Source: Lophium mytilinum | Taxonomy: Eukaryota; Ascomycota; Dothideomycetes; Mytilinidiales; Mytilinidiaceae | Assembly: GCA_010093605.1 (NCBI GenBank) | Contig: MU004181.1 | Coordinates: forward strand, 3,784,846 to 3,848,845 | DNA: 64,000 bases | Direction: 5' to 3' | Part shown: piece after piece, positions 9,279 through 20,511 of the stretch | Numbering within the stretch: the first letter of the stretch is position 1 | Layout: every line of letters begins with the position of its first letter | Position numbers and translations under genes: made by a program | The notes under the pieces: model-generated | Seen by the model: only the letters and a program-made list of their open reading frames with translations | What the model was told of the DNA's origin: nothing | The model's database searches: none

Positions 9279-11152
9279 GGTTGCGACGTGCAGTGTAGGA
9301 GGCAGGGGATGGAGGTGATGGGGGTGAGTCGGTCAGAGACAGCTGGCTTCAGTCCTCTAGTGCGCGCGCGGTGGCTGGGGATGAAGGCTAACGGAGCTTG
9401 CTGTGGCGGCGCGGTGGAGCTAGCACGCGGGCAATGCGGACAGTGAGGATGTTTGTTCGGTGAGGATGGGCCTGCGATGACGGATATGGATGCAGGGTGA
9501 TGCTGGGGCTGGGACAGTGGAGCTGGAGCTTTCGTGGGGCTTTTGTGCTGTCGAATTGAAGACGACGCCGGGCAGATCTCCGCTAGGGCGAAACCGGCCT
9601 GGCGCCCAACACCACGGGCTGGATATCGCCGTCGCGCCCTGGAGGTCCTTCGTCCATATCAATTCATGCGCTTGTGGGCGCCGAGCAGCAATTGGTCACT
9701 GGCGGGCACACAATGGCATGCGCAAACGTGATGCCATGCTGCTTCGCCCACGAGCTGCAAACGTGTTGAGGTTGCTGCGTCATGCCGTCCGCCTGACATG
9801 CCTCGTTTCCCTAGCCTCATTGCAATGCTTCTGCGTGGGTTCGTAGCACAACAGGACCGCCGAGGGCACTCACTAACTAACCCCACCGCTCCGTACGATA
9901 CACTGCGCCCGGCTGCTGCACGAGACTCGGCGTCGTCGCTTTTGACATCGGGCTAACTGGCTGGAGACACGGCCGCCTTGCCGTCTTGACCGCCAGTTCG
10001 CGCTCCAGGACAAGCTCGCTGGGCCGCCAAACACTGCCCTTTCCGACGAGAAGGTTGCCAGAAACAGTCCAGTCACGTCTCTTCCCGAAACCTGTCTTCG
10101 GGCCTCCCAAGCCTGACGCAGGGGCAGCTGTCTCAGACCTCAACGCTCTCGGCACGCTTGTCTATGGCCGTGCTAGACAAGCAGTTCTCACTATCAGCTT
10201 GACTCGGCTGGCGTATGGTTCGCAGAGGCCTCGCATCGCTCAATCGGCCACCGCTCATCGGCCACCGCTCATCGCAGGACTGCTCGTCCGCGGTCGACAT
10301 CGATCCCCTCTCGCAGCATGGACGGGTTTTCAAGGTCACGTTATGGCGGAGACAGCCCCGGGAGGCCACTGCGAAGCAGGCGAGGCCACCGCGCCACAGA
10401 TCAGCGGGCTTTGTCGCATTCTTGGAGGCAGGGAGAGCGGCTTTCTTTGTCTGCGTACGGCGGGCGAAAGACGCGGTTCTGCAGTTTGATACACCACGAA
10501 CAAGCTCATCGCGCGGAGGCCAGGCGGCTGTCCGTGGGGCGGGCGCTAGGAACGGCGGCTCCAGCTCGGGGCGATGCAGCGGGGAGAGCTTCACGGCGAG
10601 ACCATGGAGCTGCCGGGCTGCGGGCTGCGCTTCTTCAAGACAGCGCGCACCCGTCTCAGACACGGCTCGACTGCGATAGCAGCACAGTTGCGACTGGCTG
10701 CGGGCGTGGTGGCATGTGTGCTCTACTTATACTGGCCGGTTTGCGGCGCTGTGCCTTGCTAACCTTGCTCTGTGACTCCTTCTCGACGCCTGCTTGCTTG
10801 CTTCTTCCTGCCTTCTAAATGTTCTAGAAAGAGCCCCGCAGCATCTCCTCGCGCCTCCACTCGTCACGTCCAGCTCGACCTCGACTCAATTGCTTGCCAT
10901 CCCATCCCGTCCCTCGCCCAACCCACGCCCTATTATTTGCATTCTCTGGCACCTCAATCCCTCGCCCGCGGCCTCAATCGCCCTGCTCTGCCTGCGTGTC
11001 CATCGCTACTCGCTCTTCGTATTCGCCATTGCGTCCTCTGCCGGCCGTCACACGGCAGCAGCGTCATCCCTGCGCTTTTGGCCTCTCTCGCGAACCAACG
11101 TCAAAGGAGTGCGGGTCCACCACAACCCCTCCCCTCTCACCACCACACCTCC
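9279..11152. other. Long GC-rich intergenic between CBM48 gene and PKA regulatory subunit
   Basis: 1.87 kb between divergent starts. The last roughly 400 bp (from about 10,750) are pyrimidine-rich and look like the PKA-R leader; they contain only one ATG before the start, at 10,818, opening a two-codon uORF (ATG TTC TAG). A perfect 14-bp tandem duplication lies at 10,244-10,271. Long open frames here on both strands lack ATG starts and coding character. Confidence 0.45.
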
Positions 11153-12529
11153 ATGTCGCTGCCACCCGACTACTCCAATGAAATCTCCACCCTCAACCGC
11201 GAGATCCTGAAGCACAGCCCCCAAGACGTCCTGCAGTTCTGCGCAAACTTCTTCCACCGCCGCCTCGAGTCCCAGCGCGCCGAGTTCCTGCTGTCCCAGC
11301 ACCATTCCACGCAAGGCGGTGGCATGGCCGAGAGCACATTCCCCGGCAGCAATCCCTTCGGCTCCTCGCCCAGCGGCGGCCTGTCTACCGCTGGCATGCA
11401 CCGCCTCGAGGAAGAGGAGGAGAACGACACCGTCGCCTCGCCCACCGCCCAGTCTTTCCCGCGCTCCACCGACGCCGCTCCCTCCAGCGGCGAGTCGTCC
11501 TTTGGCAACTTCGGCGGCTTCCAGTCGCAAGCCAACAGCCGCGCTGCTGCCTCCAAGTCGCAGCCGCCCTCGTCGCTCCCCATGGATCCCCAGAGCTTCC
11601 CTAACAACTACAACATGAACCGGCGGACGTCCGTGTCCGCCGAGTCGCTCAACCCCACCTCTTCCCTCAACGACAACTGGACCCCTCCCTACCACCAAAA
11701 GACGGAAGACCAGCAGACACGCCTCAAACAGGCCGTATCAGGCAACTTCCTCTTCTCCCACCTCGACGACGAGCAATCCGCACAGGTGCTAGGCGCCCTA
11801 CAAGAGAAGCCGATACCCACAAAGGGGATAAAGGTCATCCAGCAGGGTGACGTCGGCGACTACTTCTACGTCGTCGAGGACGGACATTTTGACATATATG
11901 TCAACAAAAGCGGCAAGCTAGAGGCAGGCCCCGATGGCCTAGGCAACAAAGTCGGCAGTGTAGGACCGGGCGGGTCGTTTGGTGAGCTGGCTTTGATGTA
12001 CAACGCTCCCCGCGCGGCCACCGTCGCGTCTACCGAGTCTTCGACTCTATGGGCCCTAGACCGAGTAACCTTCCGCCGCATCCTCATGGACAGCGCATTC
12101 CAGCGACGTCGGATGTACGAAGGCTTCCTCGAAGAAGTCCCGCTACTTTCGTCGCTAACGCCATACGAGCGGTCCAAAATCGCCGACGCGCTCGAAACAC
12201 GCAAGTTCCCTGCCGGCACGACCATCATCCAAGAAGGCGATGTGGGCGAGTCTTTCTTTATCCTCGAGAGCGGTTCCGCCGAAGTCTATAAACGCGGCAT
12301 TGACAAGGCCGTCAACAGCTACAAGAAAGGCGACTACTTTGGCGAGCTTGCCCTCCTCAACGACGCACCCCGCGCCGCCTCCGTCGTCAGCAACACCGAA
12401 GTCAAGGTGGCGACGCTCGGCAAAGACGGTTTCCAGCGCCTGCTAGGCCCCGTCGAGGGCATCATGCGGCGGAACGACCCCAGTAAGCTGGGGACAGAGG
12501 GTGTGGACCCGTTAGCTAAAGGGAAATAG
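11153..12529 (+). CDS. pkaR: cAMP-dependent protein kinase regulatory subunit
   Basis: Single exon, 458 aa, ATG at 11,153 (the frame is open upstream but has no ATG). The N-terminus MSLPPDYSNEISTLNREIL ... FCANFFHRRLESQR matches the RIIa dimerisation/docking domain. A linker rich in Ser/Pro follows, then NRRTSVSAE at about 156-164: RRxS with Ser160 is a type-II, phosphorylatable inhibitor site for the catalytic subunit. Two cyclic-nucleotide-binding domains follow. Their phosphate-binding cassettes are FGELALMYNAPRAA (about 276-289) and FGELALLNDAPRAA (about 396-409), both with the Glu and Arg that contact cAMP. It restrains PKA until cAMP binds. Length is normal for the family and all key residues are present. 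Confidence 0.97.
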   Translation: MSLPPDYSNEISTLNREILKHSPQDVLQFCANFFHRRLESQRAEFLLSQHHSTQGGGMAESTFPGSNPFGSSPSGGLSTAGMHRLEEEEENDTVASPTAQSFPRSTDAAPSSGESSFGNFGGFQSQANSRAAASKSQPPSSLPMDPQSFPNNYNMNRRTSVSAESLNPTSSLNDNWTPPYHQKTEDQQTRLKQAVSGNFLFSHLDDEQSAQVLGALQEKPIPTKGIKVIQQGDVGDYFYVVEDGHFDIYVNKSGKLEAGPDGLGNKVGSVGPGGSFGELALMYNAPRAATVASTESSTLWALDRVTFRRILMDSAFQRRRMYEGFLEEVPLLSSLTPYERSKIADALETRKFPAGTTIIQEGDVGESFFILESGSAEVYKRGIDKAVNSYKKGDYFGELALLNDAPRAASVVSNTEVKVATLGKDGFQRLLGPVEGIMRRNDPSKLGTEGVDPLAKGK

Positions 12530-13559
12530 TGAGCGCTGGCACATCTTCTTCTGCCACGCCAGTTTTCGAGGGTATGCCGCGCCTAGATTCTTTGCATGGC
12601 CAGATGGTAAAAGGCGGGTGGATGATGGATGGTCTTATTATTTGAAGCAAGAAAGGATGTCAGACGCGCTAAGGAAATAGGCTGAGTCGTTCCGTCACAC
12701 GGCTCGATTCTCAGCTCTCATAAACGTACGCGGAATTCACGAATGGATTACTCTGGGATGGACGCGTGAATGAATGGATTGGATGGGCGGTTTTTCAAAT
12801 TCAAGTTCTTGTTATTTCCCCACCCCCCGCTGCGCTCCTCTCTCCTCGTCCGTTGTGATATGGGAAATTCACAGACTGGCTAGGCTAAATGTGGTTTTTT
12901 CTTACTCTCACTACACTACTACTACTACTACAGCACCGGGCGCTTGTTACGTTTTTACGTTTTCTATATGTTGTGATTGTATGCGTACCATTCCGCACTG
13001 TCACTAAGGGTTGTCGGCCGCTGTCTGGGGCTAGAGCTAGGCAGGGGGCGGGCCCCGTTGGGAAGGGTTGGGAAACAGTTGGGTTGCTGTGGGCTTTTGT
13101 GTATCGTATCGAATGAGTCGGGTTTTGTTAGATTGCGATAATGGCAGCACTGTTCTTCGAGTCTTCGTTGTGGGGGTGGTTTATGACGTAAGACGAAGGT
13201 GGCTGTCACGTGATGAGCATTAGCTCAAGCTTCGCGAGGCCTGAAGATCAAATTACAAGCACAGAAAAAGGGCAGGGCACTAAGCAAAACTAGAAACTGC
13301 TCAGAAAAGTAATGTTTCGATCGTTGAGCATCTCACTAACATCCCGCTCGTTCATAAGCAAGTCCGAGTTAAGCAAGTAGTATTTTCTATTGATCCAGTA
13401 GCATTGAATCAGTTTTCCGGATAATGAGGCATCCCACTCCATTGCAGCGGTGATGATTAGAGGCTTCGTTTCCGAAACATAACAGCCTACAGCGTCTTCG
13501 ACATCTGTTTGCATCCACGAAGGCTGTGGTATTTAGACCATTCGTTCATTTCCAAACGC
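12530..13559. other. Intergenic between convergent PKA-R and MYND genes
   Basis: 1.03 kb. It holds the PKA-R 3' UTR, a short (CTA)n run at about 12,916-12,933 and mixed sequence. A 74-codon minus-strand frame (13,290-13,514, true ATG) is not supported as a gene. Confidence 0.4.
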
Positions 13560-14928
13560 TCAAGCGCCTATGACGCCGGACCAGGCGTCGAGGCTCTCGA
13601 AGAACTCCCCCATATCCTTGCCCGCATCACGCCATTCATACATCTCCTTCTTGAAGGCTTCCACATTCTCCGCAGTGATGAAGTCCACAACACTCTGCTT
13701 GGTAATACCAACAAGAGGCTGGCGGTATGAGACCACGAAGTCCTCGGTCTCCGTCGCTTGCTGAACCATAGGTATCAGCTTGTACTGGCAGAACCGAGAC
13801 AGCACCTCCGCTTGTTCGAGGGTAAGATCTTCCCCGTCTTCTCGCACGAGTAGAACGTCTCCGATGCCGTGCTGCCAGTGTCTAGGCGCAAAGCCCCAGC
13901 GAGGACGCTTCGGATTCGTATCAATCATGAGGAATAAGGCGGCTTGGTTGGCGAGACTGTTGCCATGGCCACGGGCTTCTGAACTCTGTGGGATCTTCCA
14001 GGCGCGGAAAGGCATGTTGACAAGCTTAGAGATTGGCGATACCTCGCCATCTAGCGTGGCAGCATGGTTGGTGCTTACTTGGACGGCGACGAAAGGCTTC
14101 TTTCCGCGAAGGTCTTGCTCGCTCTTGCATGTGATCTTGACGCCTCTCATGGTGTTCGCAGTCTTCTCCGGCTCCTTGCCACACTCTTCAATACCTGTTG
14201 CGTTGTATTTGCCATAATTCACGAAGTAGTCGAGAATGTTCCGGTAGTCGGCGAGAGTCATGTCTGTACTGTAGATTGCATCCGAGCCTCGACCGACTTT
14301 TCGCATGACCATAATCGGACCACGCCATTGAACAGCAGGAAATCCCAAGGGAGCGGTAGCACGATAGAGGCTGCGCGTAGGTTTGGATTCGCTCAAGTAA
14401 TCATCTAGGTTATAGACGATGATATCATCCTCCAGCACTTGATTGAGACGATGATTGAAATGCACAACGCTGACGGAGGGCGCTAGATCTTCCATGTATG
14501 GAGATAGGTCGGCAGTCTCCACACCTTCGTCGGGATAGTCGGTGCAATGCACCCATATCAGTGATGGGCGCTCGTTCTCCTCCGTGAAGAGGATGGCTCG
14601 CTTATGCTGTGCAGTCGGACGCGACTCATTCGAATACGCCTTGCAAAGAAACTTGTGTGTTGGCCAGTCTTCTTTCTGACACTTCTTAGAGCAATAACTG
14701 CAACTACGACAAGTGGCGCAGAGTCGGGCGGGTTTCTTGCGGCATATGATGCAGCTCTGAAGTTCGGCGGGAAGCTTGCCGGATGGGCTGGTGGAAGGCA
14801 CTGGTGCCGGGGAAGGAGACTTGTTCCTAAACGACTGTTAGAGTGGTCTGAGACAGCAAATAGAAGTACGTGTAGACGGAGTACACTCACAGAGTAGCGC
14901 CGTCGCTGGTATCGTGTGGTTGCGCCAT
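13560..14928 (-). CDS. MYND zinc-finger protein
   Basis: Two exons: 14,928-14,891 (38 nt) and 14,826-13,560, giving 434 aa. The 64-nt intron has donor GTGAGT, branch CTAAC and acceptor TTTAG, so the ATG lies in the small first exon (MAQPHDTSDGATL). The MYND finger follows at about residues 40-76: CIICRKKPARLCATC, then CSYCSKKCQKEDWPTHKFLC, with the C-x2-C ... C-x2-C ... H-x3-C spacing. The remaining roughly 350 residues (VHCTDYPDEGVETADLSPYM onward) have no domain I recognise; many fungal MYND proteins look like this. MYND fingers bind proline-rich partners; the role here is unknown. Confidence 0.88.
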
Positions 14929-16277
14929 TTTCAGTTACAGTGTCGTGAGACAGTCACTCTTGCTGCACCTTGAAGGAGTGTCGTCGAGACAAGGCTGTCG
15001 TGCTGGGTAGAGGATTTCGTCACCACGGAACCTTGTAAGCTGTTAGTTAGCATTGCTGAAACTCCCGAAAAGATCGAGCCCATTTCACTTACGTCGCGGC
15101 AGCCTGTGCCCAATGACCCGCCGGCGTCTGTCGAGGGAAGCGACAGGGCCTCTCGAATTGATGAAGTGCTTCGAGAAGGGTGAGCTAGTCGAAGTGTCTC
15201 GGGTCGAGAAATCGGTTCGCGACGGTGGAAGACATATGTGTGTGGCGGACAAGGCCAGTGACGGTAGAAGGCTTGCAAGTCCACCGCTGTCACCCGTGGA
15301 CACGGTGAATAGAATGGGAGCAAATAGTAAGCAACCGATGGAGTACAGGCTGAATTCGGTAGTTGAGATGGATCATGATTGAGGTGAATGAAAACGCAGT
15401 ATGCACCCTAGTAAAATAACAAGATGAGATTCTCCCCGCTGGTAACAGCGTAGGTAGGTGCAAGTCATATAAGGCGTGTGACCTCTGAATACTACATGCT
15501 AATGTCGGTATTGATTCCGCGGTGAACCCTGACTCGGAGTAAACTCTAGAGTCCTCATCTCCACGTTTGGGTTGATTATCGAAAAGGAAAACTCTAGCAG
15601 CAGACCGAAAGATGGATTTCGAAATGGACGGCACCAATCTTTTGGCTTGTCGAGCAACGGCCCGTATTTATACGCGCGGTACAAAATCTGTACCAAAGAC
15701 AGAAATTCTAACGAAAAATGAGACGAGCATATTGGTAGGCGGCTCCGCTCATATGGTGATAGTTTACTCCGGGAAACGAAGTGAGAAGTGAGATGCTGAT
15801 TCTACAACTTCTATACCGTACTACCTCTCAAGGTTCTTCACGTAGCGTACCTGAGCGTTTCTCTTTGTCACGGAGATACAAATCATGATGCAAAGTTACG
15901 TTGCAAAGGCTGAAGGGGTAATCAGACGGAACCTTGGAAGACGTGTCGTTGGACCCTGTGATCGACAAAAGTTACGCACGTGGCTGAGTGAAGCTCGAGC
16001 TCCGCAACAGACGTCGGTCCTTGAACCTGGAAAGTCACTGGGCACCGCAATACAAACATCTGCCTGCTTGAGGTACTTCGTCTGCCTGCTACATTCACAG
16101 TGCCAACCTACGCCGAGTTCTATCGTTTTCTACTAGGCACCGAGTCCACACGCGATTCCTTCGTTATTATAACTACGCATTAAAGCCCAACACAACCTCT
16201 ACCCTCTAAGCTTCTACCGCTATACAGCTGGTAAACACCATCGATCACCATCATCGCGCTCAGGCGCTCCCCTCACG
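14929..16277. other. Divergent intergenic; probable 5' UTR intron of the MYND gene
   Basis: On the minus strand a GTAAGT donor at 15,092 and a GCTAACTAACAG branch/acceptor ending at 15,041 define a likely 52-nt intron in the MYND leader. A minus-strand frame across it ends with TAA just before the ATG, so it is not coding. The Vam7 side (15.4-16.28 kb) shows AT-rich promoter-like sequence at about 16,159-16,185 and no gene. Confidence 0.45.
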
Positions 16278-17461
16278 ATGCCTCTCGATATCTCCATCCC
16301 CACCACGTCCACCTCTGAAGGGCCCAAACCTTTCACTAAATACGCCATCCGCATCGCTGCGCCCCTCCGAACCACGATCCTCCACAAGCGGTACTCCGAC
16401 TTCGCCGCCCTCCACTCCCTCCTCACCTCCCAAGTCGGCACTGCGCCCCCAGCACCGCTACCAGGAAAATCATGGCTGGGCGGTCTGGGCAGACTAGGAC
16501 TCGGGAGCACGAATGGTAGTCCTGAGATGATCGAGGAGCGACGGAAAGGACTAGAAGCGTATTTGCGGGCTATAGAGAGCTCAGAAGATGGCCGGTGGCG
16601 TGTGAGCGATGCGTGGCGCAAGTTCATGGAGCTGGGTGCTGCGTCGGCGGGGCGAAACGGGAGCGTGAGCACGAACGCGTCCGGGCTGGGGAAGGATGCG
16701 ATCAAAGATGGGAGTGATTGGTTAGATGCACACGCGGAACTAAAGAATAGGCTGCAGGAGGCTAGGCTGTGGCTCACGAAGAGAGAGCAGGCGAATACGG
16801 CTAACGCACAGCATGAGGCTGGAGCGAACGCAAAGAGGAGCCTTGTTAGGGCTGGCACGTTGATACAAGCACTTGAGCAAGCACTAGAAAGGTTGAGTGG
16901 GAAAGGCGGGAGTGAGTGGGGTGGCGAGAGACTAGGGGATGGGGAGGTTAGGAGACGGCGGGATCTGATTGGGACGGCGAGGAAAGAGAAGGATGGACTG
17001 GAGGGTGTGCTGAACGCTATGGCTGTGAAGTCTGTCGCTTCGAGTACACAAGGGTCAACATCTTCAGCCAGCGCGACATCAGAGCAAAAGAGCAGCCTGT
17101 TTAAGGGTGCAGCAGGTGGTGGAAGGAGGGTACTAGGTGCACCGGCGAAGGAAACCGAGAGGACGCGAGAGCTTGACAACGAAGGGGTTCTACAGCTTCA
17201 AAAACAAATCATGGAAGAACAGGAGGAGGATGTCAAAGATTTATCGCAGGTCGTAAGGAGGATGCGAGAGATGGGGGTGCAAATCAACGAAGAGGTTGTG
17301 CTGCAGAACCAGATGCTTGGATTGTTTGAGGAGGACGTCGATAGGTTCGTCATGTGCCACCAGCTAACACTCTCAGACTCAATTTCAAGGGTGCTAACTA
17401 CACATACAGAGTGGATGGCAAAATCAGGATTGCAAGACAGCGTGCAGACAAAATCAAGTAG
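16278..17461 (+). CDS. vam7: Vacuolar SNARE Vam7 homologue (PX + Qc-SNARE)
   Basis: Two exons: 16,278-17,344 and 17,410-17,461, 372 aa. The 65-nt intron (GTTCGT, branch GCTAAC, acceptor ACAG) cuts an Arg codon. The N-terminal PX domain (residues about 1-120) contains KRYSDFAALHSLL, the phosphoinositide-binding signature. The middle is Ala/Gly/Ser-rich. The C-terminus (LQLQKQIMEEQEEDVKDLSQ, INEEVVLQNQMLGLFEEDVDR, then VDGKIRIARQRADKIK) is a Qc SNARE motif with the central Gln (VQINEE) and no transmembrane anchor, as in yeast Vam7. The role is homotypic vacuole fusion with Vam3, Vti1 and Nyv1 (family knowledge). Reading through the intron would replace the last SNARE heptads with an unrelated tail. 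Confidence 0.93.
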
Positions 17462-17626
17462 GTTTCTCGACGGGGAACCTCTGACGGTATCGATAGCGAC
17501 TCATATACCCGGCGCTTGCCTCCTGTTTTACGTAGAGCTGAATGCAACATCCATTTCTAGTCTGATTTCCCGGCCAGTTTCCTGTGCTCTGTCTTTCGTC
17601 TCAAAACCGGCTCTGAGGGCTGTCGC

Positions 17627-18438
17627 TCACCATTCGATCACAGAATCCGCCTCTTCCATCTCTTCTTCGTCCACGCTTGGAACCTCATAAGCCACCCCAA
17701 AATCCCTCAAGCGCCTTACATTTCCACGCCGAATATCCTCTCGAATCTCCCTCATCACCAAATCGAAAAATCGGCGCGGCGGAAATGCGTCCATCTCCCC
17801 TTCCAAATCCTCCTCCTCCATGATTCTCACCTCCTCTTCATCCTCCATGTCCTCATCTCTACGCTCTCATCGTTACCCCCGCTCGTCATAACATGCAGCA
17901 AAGGACAAACTCACCTGTCCTCATCTTCGCCCTCCCCAGGCTCACCGGTCTCTCCGCCCTCCAAATCATCCCGTGCCTCCGCCCTCTCCAACACCTCCGC
18001 CACCTCCTCCAAGCACTCCGCAACCTCCTTCTCATCCCCCCGCTGCTCATGGTAGATCCCATCCTCATCGGCCTTCCAGGTTCTGATATACCTTTCTCGC
18101 GCTTCAAATCCGTCTCCCTCCTCCGCCTCTCTAACCGCCGCCAGGAACTGGTTCTCGATCCGCCGCAGCGGGCGCGCCGGGATGACATACACGAGGAGTG
18201 CCGCACGTGTGAACCGGGTGACAAACGCATCGGGGTGGAAGCTTGATCTGGGGTCTAGGGCCAGGAAGAAGAGGAACCGTAGGGCGTCGAGGGGTAGGGT
18301 GGGGTCGGCACGGTTGTGGGCCATGCGAATGACGTCGCGGATCCGCGGTTTGGTGTAGTAGAGGTTTTCGGAGATGTCGGGGGGTGTGCTGAGGGGTGCG
18401 AGCAGGTCCCGAGAGCTGATTGAGGCGCCGCCAATCAT
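17627..18438 (-). CDS. Uncharacterised acidic protein
   Basis: Two exons: 18,438-17,915 and 17,858-17,627, 251 aa. The 56-nt intron has donor GTGAGT and acceptor GTAG and joins two Glu/Asp-rich stretches in frame (EDEDR/DEDMEDEEE). The N-terminal half (LYYTKPRIRDVIRMAHNRAD, LPLDALRFLFFLALDPR) is globular-looking and probably helical; the C-terminal half is strongly acidic with a possible coiled coil (EKEVAECLEEVAEVLER). I do not recognise the family. It is convergent with vam7, with 165 bp between stops. Confidence 0.7.
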
Positions 18439-19090
18439 GGTGGGCTGTTGGGTCGTTGTGGTTTGTGGATTGGAATTGAGTAGGCTTTGGATGAGGATTG
18501 CGATGGGTTATGAGAAGTTGAGAGGAGATGGAGGGTTGAAGGATGAGGCTGTTTTATATGCACTACAGACTGAATGTGAGGGTGAAGGTTGTATTATATC
18601 AAGCGAAGTGCGGTTTCACCGTATTTTAAGGGGGATTTGATACGGCTCGTGAAAGGTGAAGGCTAGCAATGATTGTTTGACGGCGTCGGCAACCTGGCAG
18701 AAGCCCTCCTTGGGCGATTAAGAAGCGTCAAGAGCTATACACTGTGAATGGGATTTGAATCCCTAACTTCGTGCAGTCTAAGTCTGAAATAACTTGGGGA
18801 GATCAAAGACTTACAATAATAGACCATATGTCTGGGCACACGGAACTGTCACTGCTTCGCTCCAATGCTGCTCGCTCGACACCACTGTATGGGGTAGCCT
18901 GGCTGCTGACCAGCCAAGTATCCAAAAGGCAGTCCAATCTACACTGCTTGAAACTCGACATTGCCTTGGATGTTCGAGATCCTGTGAGTACACCCCACAC
19001 AGTTGCGAACCAGTTCAACGTCTGAATTTAAGCAATACCTAATAAGACAGCACTATCCAATTGCTCATTTGGCATTTTTCTCAGATGCCC
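18439..19090. other. Intergenic containing a short inverted-repeat element copy
   Basis: 652 bp between two minus-strand genes. Its right part (about 18,822-19,030) is copy A of the roughly 210-bp element described separately. A tRNA-T-arm-like patch near 18,750 does not fold into a tRNA. Confidence 0.4.
18822..19030. mobile_element. MITE-like element, copy A (degenerate)
   Basis: About 209 bp that aligns end to end, by eye, with 19,872-20,081. The left end reads CCATATGTCTGGGCACACGG against CCATAAGTCTGGGCACACGG in copy B. Shared interior blocks include GCTCCAAT, GACACCACT and ACCCC. The right inverted repeat is decayed here. There is no open frame, so it would be non-autonomous. Confidence 0.5.
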
Positions 19091-19608
19091 CTAATCTTTC
19101 AGTTGCTCAACATACGCCGGGGGCGCACTCTTACTACTCTCGGCCACAACGGGAGGCGGTGCAGAAATCAACCCCCCAAGCTCAAACTCTGTGTCCAACT
19201 TCACCAAGTAGATCGACTCCAATGTACCACAGTGATGAACTCCGGGCGTCTGGTACAGCCTCTGCACTTTTCTACAGAATTGTTGCCATACTTCGGGCGA
19301 GCCGTGAAAGTCGACATATGCGATCATGTGATCGGCGATGGTAGAGACACCGAAGAGGCCTTTAGCAGGCTTCATGCCGTAGCCACCCTGTGATGAGACG
19401 TTAGTATAAATCGCGCAAGAAGTACCGGAAGATGATTTACATATGCTCTGACGACTTCGCCATTGAGGGTCGGGTGGAACATAACACGCACGGCATCGGG
19501 ATCGGAGCCGAAGGTGTCTGCATGGAGCTTTGCCAGGTTCTTCGTGAATGCGGCGGTTGCAGCGCGATTGTCATGCAACGTTAGAATGTAAATGTGGTAG
19601 ACTGGCAT
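19091..19608 (-). CDS. Tautomerase-like small protein
   Basis: Two exons: 19,608-19,441 and 19,387-19,091, 154 aa. The 53-nt intron has donor GTAAAT, branch TACTAAC and acceptor CACAG. The protein begins MPVYHIYILTL. A Pro directly after the initiator Met is the catalytic residue of the tautomerase/cis-CaaD superfamily, and the HIY start plus VRVMFHPTLNGE resembles the fungal Tautomerase_3 group. Exon 2 continues GGYGMKPAKGLFGVSTIADH. No signal peptide. The assignment rests on the N-terminus and general pattern; another alpha/beta-barrel family is possible. Confidence 0.68.
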
Positions 19609-20511
19609 GCTTTACAACCTGTGATGGAAGAATCGGAAAAGAATGGCTCCAAACGGGAAATGGGATGAGAGCTCTCTGTTGTATTAATATCACGACGAGG
19701 CTGACCGAATGATTCCCATACCTAGCCACCAGTGTGGCAGCCTTGGGCTGGGCAACGATCACCTCATAATATCAACTGAAAATGAGCCTCGCATTCAATA
19801 TGAGCACAGCCACAATGAAGCTTGGCAGAGCCCGAGAATAAGAACCTAGGTACATACCTACCTACAATACTTGGCCATAAGTCTGGGCACACGGATTTAC
19901 CCAATTACTGTTCAGCTCCAATCTTGCTCACTTGACACCACTAAGAGGAGTAGCCCAGCCAGTCATTGGGCAGCGAGTTGAGTAGCAGTCTGCCTGGAAC
20001 TTGGCATCGCGCCCAGAGGTTCAGAACTTTCATGGGGGTACCCCGTGTAGTGCCAAACTGGTGTGCGCAGACTTATGGCCAGTCACTCTATCAGCACCCA
20101 ACAGGGTATTCTCACATAGTTTCTGCACAAACCGGCGGAGATGGCATGATTTTGATTACCGCTGGAGAACCGGGCAAGGTCGCTTTTGCACAGAAGGCAG
20201 CTGAACAGTGATATTGCTGTAGATCTGGCATATGGGAAATGAGAGCACGCTTAGAGATTTGCTTTGGGCGGGCCTTGTTTTGGTCCACGAATATGGTTGA
20301 AAATGGGGGTCTATTTGGGGCAACCCAGCTCTGCTAAAAGAGCAAGCACACGGGGAATTGGGATGGAGTGGTTTGGTGTCTTAATTTCTACGGGATGAAT
20401 GTGAAATGTTTCTTATTGCCATACCTGCGTTGAAATTGTCTGAATAGTCATACCGTTAAGTTAGCTTTAATCGTAGGTTCCAAACGAACAGCAACGATAC
20501 AGCCTCTAGAC
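19609..20511. other. Intergenic containing MITE-like copy B
   Basis: 903 bp between two minus-strand genes. It contains copy B at 19,872-20,081 and otherwise shows no gene. Confidence 0.4.
19872..20081. mobile_element. MITE-like element, copy B, with 22-bp terminal inverted repeats
   Basis: 210 bp bounded by TGGCCATAAGTCTGGGCACA... on the left (19,872-19,893) and its inverse on the right (20,060-20,081), 21 of 22 positions matching. It has no coding frame. A target-site duplication is not clear. Copy A lies about 1 kb away in the same orientation. Confidence 0.6.

Noticed and set aside
10133-10663. Several 150-180-codon frames on both strands in the GC-rich region upstream of pkaR
   Set aside because: GC-rich sequence gives long chance frames; no motif or ATG in good context.
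13290-13514. 74-codon minus-strand frame with true ATG downstream of the MYND gene
   Set aside because: Short, no recognisable pattern, no splice or promoter support; left as 3' flank.
14931-15323. 130-codon minus-strand frame before the MYND start
   Set aside because: No ATG at its start; contains the likely leader intron and stops directly before the real ATG.
16220-17179. 319-codon Ser-rich frame antisense to vam7
   Set aside because: Shadow of the vam7 coding strand; composition is the complement of its codons.
18740-18815. Possible tRNA on the minus strand from a GATTCAAATCC-like T arm
   Set aside because: No matching acceptor stem, D arm or A box; the anticodon arm does not pair.
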